From Sphingomonas telluris (GTDB taxonomy: Bacteria > Pseudomonadota > Alphaproteobacteria > Sphingomonadales > Sphingomonadaceae), in contig NZ_JAKZHW010000002.1 of NCBI RefSeq assembly GCF_022568775.1, positions 261,501 to 325,500 of the forward strand: a DNA stretch of 64,000 nucleotides. Reading direction: 5' to 3'. The stretch's first letter is position 1, and the number at the start of each line of letters is the position of its first letter. The notes under the pieces are model-generated. The model saw only the letters and a program-made list of their open reading frames with translations, was not told the DNA's origin and ran no database searches. The translations under genes and the position numbers were made by a program. This document shows positions 8,598 to 15,475 of the stretch, one piece after another.

Positions 8598-10376
8598 TTG
8601 AACCGCGTACTCGACTTCGTCGATCGGTATTGGAAATGGATCGTGGTCGGGGTGTGGATTGCCTTCTGCATCTACTTCCTGTTCCAGCGCTGGAACGGCA
8701 TCCGCCTGTTCGCGCTGCCGGATACCGACGACAATATGCGGATCAGCCAGGTGCGCGCGTGGCTGCACGGCCAGGGCTGGTTCGATCTTCGCCAGTACCG
8801 CCTGAACCCGCCTGCCGGTGCTAACATTCACTGGTCCCGGTTCGTCGACCTGCCGATTGCTGGGATCATCCTCGCTGCCCGGCCCTTTGTCGGAGGCGCC
8901 GAGGCTGAGCGGGCTGCGGTGACCATCGCCCCAATGTTGCCGCTCCTGCTCCTGTTGTTTTCGGTGGCGTTGACCTCGCGCCGGCTGATCGATCGCCGTG
9001 CCTATCCCATCGCTTTTATCTGCCTGTTCTTCGCGGGCTCGACGCTGGCGATGTTCATGCCGCTGCGCATCGATCATCACGGCTGGCAGCTGGCGCTACT
9101 GACGCTCGCCATTGCAGGCGTCGCCGATCCCAAGCGCGCGCGTGGCGGTGTCGTTGTTGGCCTCGCTTCGGCGATGTCGCTGTGGATCGGCCTCGAAATG
9201 CTGATCTACATCGCGCTGCTCGGCATATCGCAGGTTATCTTCTGGGTAACGGACGCGAATGAGCGGCGGCGGCTTGCGGCCTATGCGGTGACGCTGGGCG
9301 GTGCCACCGCCTTCGGCTTCGCCGTGTTCACGTCCTACGCGAACCGCCTCGCAGTCTGCGATGCCTTGTCGCCGGTCTGGCTGTCGGATGTCCTGCTGGG
9401 CGCAGCACTCCTGCTCGGTCTCGCGATGTTCGTGAAGAGCGCTGACTGGAAGATCCGCCTGGGGGTCGCACTAGGCGCGGGTGCGGTCGTCGCCGGCTTC
9501 CACGTTCTCATGTGGCCACACTGCATTACGCGGCTCGAGGGCATCTCGCCGGAGGTCAACAAGCTGTGGTTGAGCCATGTGCGCGAAGCGCGGCCGCTCT
9601 ATCGGCATGGTTGGCGCACCGCGACCGCCATCGCCTCGCTGCCGGTGACGGGAGTCGTCGGCTGGCTCCTCCTCTCATGGGTGCGTCGGCGCGATCCGAA
9701 GCTGCTTCGAGCAACGCTCGCCGCGACGCTACCGCCGCTTACAGCTACGCTCCTGCTCCTGTGGCAAACGCGTACTGGCCCTGCCGCACAGGCAATGAGC
9801 GTCGTCGGCGCCGCCGCGCTGACATGGATTGCCGTGCCGTGGGCGGCGAACTCGCGCTTCATGCTGATGCGGGTGCTGGGGACTTCGGTCCTGGCTGTCG
9901 TCGGCTTCGGCGCTGCCGTTCCGGCTGCGAGCAATCTGCTGCCTAAGGAGAAGAAGACGGCGACTGAAAAGGCCGTCGACAAGGCGAATTCGCAATGTCC
10001 GTCGCTGGCCGCTCTCAAGCCCATCGCGAAGATGCCCAAGGGGACGATCTTCACCTACGTGGACCTCGGACCGCGGATCATCACGGTCACGCATCACAAT
10101 GCGATCGCAGGCCCTTATCATCGCAATGGCGAGCAGATCGCTGACGTCATGAAGGCATTCCGCGGTACCGAGCCACAAGCGCATCAGATCATTGCGAAAT
10201 ATCGCTCCGACTATCTGCTGATCTGCCCGAACATGTCGACCGCCACGATCTTCGCCGCCGAAGCGAAAGGCGGCTTTTATACGCAGATCGTGCGCGGGAA
10301 GGTCCCGGCATGGCTGCAGCCGATCTCACTGCCGAAAGGCTCGCCTTTCAGGATGTGGCGGGTCGTGAAGGCCTAG
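8598..10376 (+). CDS. Large GT-C-like integral membrane protein
   Basis: 592 aa from the TTG at 8598. This start is preferred because AAGAGG precedes it and the longer frame overlaps the divergent gtrA gene. About a dozen hydrophobic segments are followed by a soluble C-terminal region (from about residue 450). Loop 1 contains LPDTDDNMR near residue 42, then GWFDLRQYR and HWSRFVDLP. An acidic DxD followed by Arg and a W/D-rich stretch in loop 1 recalls STT3/PglB-type and related GT-C enzymes. Such proteins are sometimes labelled AcrB-like in databases, which the sequence does not support. It probably transfers a lipid-linked sugar; the acceptor is unknown. Confidence 0.7.
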   Translation: MNRVLDFVDRYWKWIVVGVWIAFCIYFLFQRWNGIRLFALPDTDDNMRISQVRAWLHGQGWFDLRQYRLNPPAGANIHWSRFVDLPIAGIILAARPFVGGAEAERAAVTIAPMLPLLLLLFSVALTSRRLIDRRAYPIAFICLFFAGSTLAMFMPLRIDHHGWQLALLTLAIAGVADPKRARGGVVVGLASAMSLWIGLEMLIYIALLGISQVIFWVTDANERRRLAAYAVTLGGATAFGFAVFTSYANRLAVCDALSPVWLSDVLLGAALLLGLAMFVKSADWKIRLGVALGAGAVVAGFHVLMWPHCITRLEGISPEVNKLWLSHVREARPLYRHGWRTATAIASLPVTGVVGWLLLSWVRRRDPKLLRATLAATLPPLTATLLLLWQTRTGPAAQAMSVVGAAALTWIAVPWAANSRFMLMRVLGTSVLAVVGFGAAVPAASNLLPKEKKTATEKAVDKANSQCPSLAALKPIAKMPKGTIFTYVDLGPRIITVTHHNAIAGPYHRNGEQIADVMKAFRGTEPQAHQIIAKYRSDYLLICPNMSTATIFAAEAKGGFYTQIVRGKVPAWLQPISLPKGSPFRMWRVVKA

Positions 10377-10897
10377 CGCTTCAACGCCTTCACGGCCGCC
10401 AGCGTCTTGGCGACGTGCTGGCTCCAGTCGAGGTCCGAGTGGACGTAGACGATCTTGCCGTCGCGGCCCATCACGTAAGACGTGCGGTCGGTCAGTTCGG
10501 GCTTCCGCTTGAGCGATACGTCATATGCCTTGATCACGGCCGGTGTCGCGGTCGCCACCGGGAAGGCGCTCCGGCATTCCTCGACGGAGAATTTCTTCAG
10601 GGTCGTGATGTCGTCCGCCGACATGCCGATGACCCGTGCTCCGGCCTTCTTGAAATCGTTCGAGGCTTCGCTGAACGCATGCGCCTCCAGCGTGCAGCCC
10701 TTGGTGAAGGCCTTGGGGAAGAAATAGAGAACGACCGGGCCGTGCTTCAGCTGCTCTGCCAGATGCAGCTTGAACTCCTTGCCGCCGACAGCACCGGCGG
10801 TCGTGAAGTCCGGCGCCTTTGCTCCGGTCTGGAGCGCGGCGCTTGCCGGCATGGCCACCAAGGCCGTTGCTGCTGCCACGATCAGCCAATTGCGCAT
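10373..10897 (-). CDS. Exported Bcp/AhpC-TSA-type peroxiredoxin
   Basis: 174 aa. A signal peptide (MRNWLIVAAATALVAMPASA) precedes a thioredoxin-fold peroxiredoxin. The peroxidatic motif is FPKAFTKGCTLE (P-x-x-x-T-x-x-C), with a second cysteine in VEECRSAFP and the usual YVMGRDGKIVYVHSD segment near the end. It reduces peroxides, and the signal peptide places it in the periplasm, unlike cytoplasmic Bcp. Its stop overlaps the convergent membrane-protein stop at a shared CTAG. Confidence 0.9.
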   Translation of the reverse strand: MRNWLIVAAATALVAMPASAALQTGAKAPDFTTAGAVGGKEFKLHLAEQLKHGPVVLYFFPKAFTKGCTLEAHAFSEASNDFKKAGARVIGMSADDITTLKKFSVEECRSAFPVATATPAVIKAYDVSLKRKPELTDRTSYVMGRDGKIVYVHSDLDWSQHVAKTLAAVKALKR

Positions 10898-10963
10898 GCG
10901 ACTCTCCTTCGACGGATTTGCTGCTACCTAGCGCAATGCATGGGCAAGATGAACGGTAAGGCA

Positions 10964-11383
10964 ATGGTTCGTTGGATCGCGGGTGCTTCGATCGTGATAC
11001 TGAGCGCGTGCAGCGGGTCGACCGAGCAGTCGCCGCGGGCTGAACCCGTATCGTCGGCAGGCGCCTGTTTCGATCAGGACTCCCGACCAGTCACCGAGAA
11101 GATTAGGGCGGTCGGTACGGAGCCGTTCTGGAGCGCAGAGGTCAGCGGCCGCTGCGTTACTTACGCCACGCCCGATGACCAGAGCGGCACGAGGATCTGG
11201 ACACGGATCACACAAATTGGCGGTGAGATGAGCTGGGATGGAGCACTGAACAGCAAGCAGTTCAAGCTCGTGGTAAAGCCCGCGAACGCCTGTTCCGACG
11301 GCATGTCCGACAAGGTTTATCCTTTTGAGGCGGTATTGAGGGTGAATGGAGAAACGCGCCGCGGATGCGCGGAGCGGAACTAG
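10964..11383 (+). CDS. COG3650-type lipoprotein
   Basis: 139 aa from the ATG at 10964; in-frame ATGs at 10940 and 10949 are alternatives. The N-terminus MVRWIAGASIVILSAC ends in a lipobox (L-S-A-C), so it is a predicted lipoprotein. The conserved part begins IRAVGTEPFWSAEVSGRCVTY, typical of the COG3650 family of small envelope proteins. Three further cysteines in the mature region may pair. Function unknown. It ends convergently on CTAG with the DUF1810 gene. Confidence 0.75.
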   Translation: MVRWIAGASIVILSACSGSTEQSPRAEPVSSAGACFDQDSRPVTEKIRAVGTEPFWSAEVSGRCVTYATPDDQSGTRIWTRITQIGGEMSWDGALNSKQFKLVVKPANACSDGMSDKVYPFEAVLRVNGETRRGCAERN

Positions 11384-11805
11384 CCGCGCAGCAGCTCCAG
11401 CGTCTGTGCGTCGGGGCCGTCGAAGAAGGCGGCCAGCGCCTGGGCGAAAGATGCCTCGCCGGAGGTCTGCTGAAACAATGTGAGGCTGGAGCGAAGCTTC
11501 ATCGCGTCGATCGACCCGAGGATTGCGACGGCGTCGCGCTTGCCCGCCCACGCCATCATGGCCTCTACGACCTGGTGATATCGCTGGTCAAGGAGCGGAT
11601 GCGCCAGATAGGCGCGGGCCTCGTCGAGGGATCGAATCCCGTAGAATGTTGCGGTCAGGCTGCGGCCCAAGGCGCCAAGCTGCGGGAAGATGAACCACAT
11701 CCAGTGGCTTCTCTTCTCGCCCGCCCGGAGTTCGCTGAGCGCGGCGTTGAAGATGCCTTCCTGGGCATCGACGAAACGCTGAAGATCGAACGGGTCATCA
11801 GTCAT
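11380..11805 (-). CDS. DUF1810 family protein
   Basis: 141 aa from the ATG at 11805. The family signature is FDLQRFVDAQ, SHWMWFIFPQ, and LGRSLTATFYGI with SLDEARAYLAHPLL. DUF1810 proteins are cytoplasmic helical proteins related to calpastatin-like annotations; the role is unknown. It lies 32 nt downstream of the PspC-like gene on the same strand and could be the last gene of that transcript. A much longer upstream reading of the frame overlaps other genes and is not credible. Confidence 0.85.
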   Translation of the reverse strand: MTDDPFDLQRFVDAQEGIFNAALSELRAGEKRSHWMWFIFPQLGALGRSLTATFYGIRSLDEARAYLAHPLLDQRYHQVVEAMMAWAGKRDAVAILGSIDAMKLRSSLTLFQQTSGEASFAQALAAFFDGPDAQTLELLRG

Positions 11806-11837
11806 TTCTCTGAAGCGTAGCGAGTGTCGGCGGCCGA

Positions 11838-12029
11838 TCAACGGTCTGCCGCCAACCACCCGGTCAGCACGTAGAACAGGAGAACCACGGGGCCGCTGAT
11901 CAGCAGCGCTGCAACAAGCCCGAGGCGGACGAGCAGGACATCGAGGCTCATCCAGTCGGCAAGGCCGGCGGCTACGCCCATGACCTTGCCTTCGGATCGG
12001 TTGAGAACAAAACGGTTGTTCACTGACAA
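11838..12029 (-). CDS. Short PspC-domain membrane protein
   Basis: 63 aa, a single PspC domain: NRFVLNRSEGKVMGVAAGLADW, then a hydrophobic segment VLLVRLGLVAALLISGPVVL and the end FYVLTGWLAADR. PspC proteins sit in the inner membrane and take part in the phage-shock (membrane stress) response. This one is the minimal form, without the C-terminal extension of E. coli PspC. It follows a 36-aa membrane peptide by 17 nt, and a sigma-54 promoter lies upstream of both, which matches psp regulation. Confidence 0.9.
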   Translation of the reverse strand: MSVNNRFVLNRSEGKVMGVAAGLADWMSLDVLLVRLGLVAALLISGPVVLLFYVLTGWLAADR

Positions 12030-12046
12030 TTCCTTGTTCTGGATTG

Positions 12047-12157
12047 TTAGGCGATCGGCAGCAGGCTGGTGGCGGAGCTGACGAAGAGCATCGCGGTGAT
12101 GAAGGCGGCTGCGAAAGCAGTGGCGGTTTCACGACCCGGAGCGAAGATAGTAAGCAT
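12047..12157 (-). CDS. 36-aa single-pass membrane peptide upstream of PspC-like gene
   Basis: Too short for usual ORF cut-offs. ATG at 12157, TAA at 12047. The translation begins MLTIFAPGRETATAFAAAF and continues through ITAMLFVSSATSLLPIA, a single amphipathic to hydrophobic segment. A good ribosome site (AAGGGA, about 8 nt upstream) precedes the ATG and the frame has no other start. It lies just downstream of the sigma-54 promoter at 12211-12227 and 17 nt before the PspC-like gene. It is probably a small Psp-associated membrane protein; not recognised as a named family. Confidence 0.6.
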   Translation of the reverse strand: MLTIFAPGRETATAFAAAFITAMLFVSSATSLLPIA

Positions 12158-12210
12158 TTGAGGTTTCCCTTTTTGTATCGCGGCCCCCGATTGGGCCACG
12201 CCAGATACAA

Positions 12211-12227
12211 TGCAGGGAGCGTGCCAA
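12211..12227 (-). promoter_or_regulatory. Sigma-54 (RpoN) promoter for the psp-like genes
   Basis: On the minus strand the sequence reads TTGGCACGCTCCCTGCA. The GG (-24) and GC (-12) doublets are separated by exactly 10 nt, and TTGGCACG is a perfect -24 block. The only deviation from TTGC at -12 is its first base (C for T). Predicted start of transcription is near 12200, about 43 nt before the 36-aa ORF. A 7-bp GC-rich hairpin falls at the predicted 5' end. Confidence 0.75.
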
Positions 12228-12323
12228 ATGGAAAATGTCGTTGTTTTTCAGGGGCGCGGTGTGGAGCGTGCGAACTTAATGCTGCCCCACGCGCTCACAG
12301 TTGGGAAATTTCACCAAGCGAAT

Positions 12324-13178
12324 TTAGCTTTGGGTCGTGTTCCCGCCGTCGGGGTGCAGGATCTGCCCGGTCATGTAGCTGGAATCCTCGCAAGCCAGGA
12401 ACAGGAAGGACGGCGCAACCTCGTTGGGCTGGCCCGGCCGCTTCATCGGCGTGCTCTTGCCGAATTCGGGGATCTTCTCCGGCGGCTGTCCGCCTGAAGG
12501 ATTGAGCGGAGTCCAGATCGGGCCCGGGGCGACGCCGTTCACGCGAATGCCCTTTTCGACCAGGTTCTTCGAAAGCGAGCGCGTGAAAGCGGTGATCGCG
12601 CCCTTGGTCGCGCTGTAGTCGAGCAGGCCGGGCGAGCCCTTGTACATCGTCTCCGACGTGCAGTTGATGATCGCGGAGCCTTCCTTCAGGTGCGGCATCG
12701 CGGCCTGGGTCAGGAAGAACATGCCGAAGACGTTCGTCTGGAAGGTCCGCTTCAGCTGGTCCTCAGTGATGCTCGTTATATCCTCGTCGTAATGCTGCTC
12801 GCCGGCATTGTTCACGAGGATGTCGAGCCCGCCGAGCCCATCGACGACCTGCTTGACCGCGCGCTCGCAGAATTGCTTGTCGCCGAGGTCGCCTGCGATG
12901 GTCACGGCATTGCGGCCTTCCTTCTCGACGATCTCCTTTGTCTTGGCGGCGTCGTCATGTTCGCAGAGATAGAGGATCGCGACGTCCGCGCCCTCGCGGG
13001 CGAAGAGCGCCGCAACCGCGCGCCCGATGCCACTGTCCGCGCCGGTGACCAGCGCGACCTTGCCCTCCAGGCGGCCGGAACCGGGATAGCGCGGCTGCCA
13101 ATCTGGCTTCGGCTCGAGTTCGCTTTCGTGACCGGGGAGCTGATCCTCGTGGATCATCGGCTCCATGACGTCAGACAT
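12324..13178 (-). CDS. SDR family oxidoreductase, general-stress type
   Basis: 284 aa short-chain dehydrogenase of the YghA/YhdF/GSP39 group, recognisable from the long polar N-terminus (about 40 aa, with LPGHESELEPKPDWQPRYPG) before the Rossmann fold. Cofactor motif TGADSGIG, NNAG, catalytic Ser in CTSET, YSATK, then PGPIWTPLNPSGG. Substrate unknown; related proteins use aldehydes or alcohols and are induced by stress. SD GAAGGAG precedes the ATG. An EcfG-like promoter lies 23-47 nt upstream, so it is likely part of the general stress regulon. Confidence 0.92.
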   Translation of the reverse strand: MSDVMEPMIHEDQLPGHESELEPKPDWQPRYPGSGRLEGKVALVTGADSGIGRAVAALFAREGADVAILYLCEHDDAAKTKEIVEKEGRNAVTIAGDLGDKQFCERAVKQVVDGLGGLDILVNNAGEQHYDEDITSITEDQLKRTFQTNVFGMFFLTQAAMPHLKEGSAIINCTSETMYKGSPGLLDYSATKGAITAFTRSLSKNLVEKGIRVNGVAPGPIWTPLNPSGGQPPEKIPEFGKSTPMKRPGQPNEVAPSFLFLACEDSSYMTGQILHPDGGNTTQS

Positions 13179-13200
13179 GAATTACTCCTTCGTCCCGAAC

Positions 13201-13225
13201 AACTTACGCGTTCGGGCCAGGTTCC
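13201..13225 (-). promoter_or_regulatory. EcfG-type general stress promoter for the SDR gene
   Basis: Minus strand: GGAAC at 13225-13221, 17 nt, then GTT at 13203-13201. This matches the alphaproteobacterial EcfG consensus GGAAC-N16/17-nGTT. The predicted transcript would start about 15 nt upstream of the SDR ATG, leaving just the ribosome site. Confidence 0.7.
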
Positions 13226-13255
13226 TGCGATGGTCTTGGGTTAGGAGCGGGCCGT

Positions 13256-13507
13256 CTAGCCCTTGAGGGCTACGATGAGCGCCTTCTCATGATCCTTCGA
13301 GGCTGCGGCCGGGCGAGCAGAACCCTTCCGGCACTGGGCGACGAGCGTTGGGAAATCGAGGTCGCTGTTCTTCATCAGCACGTCCTGCGTCGCCGCGGCG
13401 CACTCCGCTTCACTCGTATATTCGGTCGGCACGGTCGCAACCGGGGCGCATTGGACGGAGCCGTCCCCGCAGCCGAGAATTGCAATGACGTAATAGACCG
13501 GGCCCAT
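13256..13507 (-). CDS. Small cysteine-containing hypothetical protein
   Basis: 83 aa beginning MGPVYYVIAILGCGDGSVQC, with four cysteines (GCGDG, VQCAP, AECAAA, AQCRKG) spaced like two disulfides. It ends in a basic helix. The first hydrophobic stretch could be a weak signal or just a strand. An EcfG-like promoter lies 31 nt upstream and the stress SDR follows 77 nt downstream, so a stress-regulated envelope protein is a reasonable guess. Family not recognised by name. Confidence 0.7.
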   Translation of the reverse strand: MGPVYYVIAILGCGDGSVQCAPVATVPTEYTSEAECAAATQDVLMKNSDLDFPTLVAQCRKGSARPAAASKDHEKALIVALKG

Positions 13508-13537
13508 CGCTTCGTTCCTGCTTCCTACTCACTCGAA

Positions 13538-13562
13538 AACCGAGATTTAACGAGACGGTTCC
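13538..13562 (-). promoter_or_regulatory. EcfG-type general stress promoter for the 83-aa gene
   Basis: Minus strand: GGAAC at 13562-13558, 17 nt, then GTT at 13540-13538 followed by TT. Same spacing as the site at 13201-13225. It sits in the divergent space before the Atm1-type exporter. Confidence 0.7.
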
Positions 13563-13618
13563 ACTTGTTTCGCATGCGATGTTTGCGGGGCGGTATCGGC
13601 ACTCCTACCTAAAGGCGG

Positions 13619-15436
13619 ATGGCGGAAACCGCAGTTCAGGGGGCAAAAGCCAACGCGGGCTTCAAAACGCTCGTGCGCTTCCTGCCGATGCTCTGGCCCA
13701 AGGGAGAGTTCGAGCTGAAGGCGCGGGTGGTCGCCGCGGTCGTGCTGGTGCTCGCCGGCAAGGCCGCCACCCTGGTCATGCCCTTCGCCTACAAGGCGGT
13801 CATCGACCGCATGTCCGGGCCCGGCGTGGCTTTCGGCGTCGTCGCCATGCTCGTCGCTGCTTACGCCGTCGCGCGCTTCGCCGGAGTGCTGGCCGACAAC
13901 CTCCGCAATGCCTTGTTCGAAAAGGTCGGGCAGAATGCTGCGCGGCGGCTCGCCGGTGAGGTCTTCCGCCACATCCACGACCTAAGCCTGCGCTTCCACC
14001 TGGAACGGCGGACCGGATCGCTCACCAAGATCGTCGAGCGCGGCACGAAGAGCATCGACATGATGCTCTACTTCATTCTCTTCAATATCGCCCCGACGGC
14101 GATCGAGCTGATCGCCATCTGCGTCATCTTCTTCGTGAAGTTCGGTGCCGGGCTCGTCGCGGCGACGCTGGCGATGGTCGCGATCTACATCACCTTCACG
14201 CGCAAGGTCACCGACTGGCGCGCGCAGATCCAGCGCGACATGAACGACGTCGACAACAAGGCCATCGGCCGTGCCGTCGATTCTCTGCTGAACTACGAGA
14301 CGGTCAAATATTTCGGGGCCGAGGAGCGGGAGGCGAAGCGCTACGACGAGGCAATCGGCGCCTTCGCGAAAGCCGCCGTCCGTAACGAGACCTCGCTCGC
14401 TTGGCTCAACATCGGCCAGTCGCTGATCACCAATCTGATGATGGCCGGGGCGATGATCTTCACCGTCTGGGGCTGGAGCCGCGGCAAGTTCACGCCCGGC
14501 GACGTGGTGCTGGTCAACTCGCTCTTGATGCAGCTCTTCCGCCCGCTCGACATGCTCGGCTGGGTCTATCGTTCAATCCGCCAGGGCCTGATCGACATGG
14601 AAGCGATGTTCGGCCTGCTCGATACGCCGGCTGAGGTCGTCGACAAGCCTCATGCGCCGGCATTGAGCGTCACGCGCGGCAACGTCCGCTTTGAAGGCGT
14701 GCACTTCGGCTACGATCCCGAGCGCGAGATTTTGAAGGGTGTCGACCTGGACATTCCGGCGGGCACGAGCCTGGCGGTTGTCGGGCCGTCGGGGGCAGGC
14801 AAGTCGACGCTCGCGCGTCTGCTCTACCGCTTCTACGATCCCACGGAGGGCCGGATCCTGATCGACGGGCAGCCGATCGCGGAGGTCGACCAGCGCTCAC
14901 TCCGCGCGGCCATCGGGATCGTCCCGCAGGACACGGTGCTGTTCAACGACACGATCGGGTACAACATCGCGTACGGCCGCAGCGAGGCGGCGACCGCGGA
15001 CGTGGAAGGGGCGGCGAAAGGCGCGGCGATCGATGACTTCGTGAAGGCCCTTCCGCAGGGCTATGAATCGATGGTCGGCGAACGTGGGCTCAAGCTCTCC
15101 GGTGGCGAGAAGCAAAGGGTGGCCATCGCTCGGACGCTGCTAAAGAACCCGCCGATCCTGATCCTCGACGAGGCGACCAGCGCGCTCGACAGCCGCACCG
15201 AGCAGGCCATCCAGGAAACGCTCGAGCGGATCGCCCGCAACCGCACCACCATCATCATCGCGCACCGCCTGTCGACCGTCGTCGGCGCCGACCGGATTGC
15301 CGTGCTCGAGAACGGCAAGGTGGCCGAGCTCGGCACGCATGAGGAGCTGCTGCAGAAGGGGGGTCTCTATGCAGACCTCTGGTACCGCCAGGCCGCGGAG
15401 CGAGTTCTCGAAGAAGCTGCCGAAGCGGCCGAGTAG
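13619..15436 (+). CDS. Atm1/HMT1-type ABC transporter, fused TMD-NBD
   Basis: 605 aa half-transporter. Six-helix membrane domain (about 30-330), then an ATPase domain with Walker A GPSGAGKST near residue 390, signature LSGGEKQR near 493, and Walker B ILILDEATSALD. TLVMPFAYKAVID, SLRFHLERRTGSL and NYETVKYFGAEERE are typical of the Atm1 group, which exports glutathione-linked sulfur or metal species and protects against heavy metals. It works as a homodimer in the inner membrane. Monocistronic by position. Confidence 0.92.
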   Translation: MAETAVQGAKANAGFKTLVRFLPMLWPKGEFELKARVVAAVVLVLAGKAATLVMPFAYKAVIDRMSGPGVAFGVVAMLVAAYAVARFAGVLADNLRNALFEKVGQNAARRLAGEVFRHIHDLSLRFHLERRTGSLTKIVERGTKSIDMMLYFILFNIAPTAIELIAICVIFFVKFGAGLVAATLAMVAIYITFTRKVTDWRAQIQRDMNDVDNKAIGRAVDSLLNYETVKYFGAEEREAKRYDEAIGAFAKAAVRNETSLAWLNIGQSLITNLMMAGAMIFTVWGWSRGKFTPGDVVLVNSLLMQLFRPLDMLGWVYRSIRQGLIDMEAMFGLLDTPAEVVDKPHAPALSVTRGNVRFEGVHFGYDPEREILKGVDLDIPAGTSLAVVGPSGAGKSTLARLLYRFYDPTEGRILIDGQPIAEVDQRSLRAAIGIVPQDTVLFNDTIGYNIAYGRSEAATADVEGAAKGAAIDDFVKALPQGYESMVGERGLKLSGGEKQRVAIARTLLKNPPILILDEATSALDSRTEQAIQETLERIARNRTTIIIAHRLSTVVGADRIAVLENGKVAELGTHEELLQKGGLYADLWYRQAAERVLEEAAEAAE

Positions 15437-15475
15437 CCGTCGACAAGTCAGCCCCGGACCCTATTGGAAGCGTCG

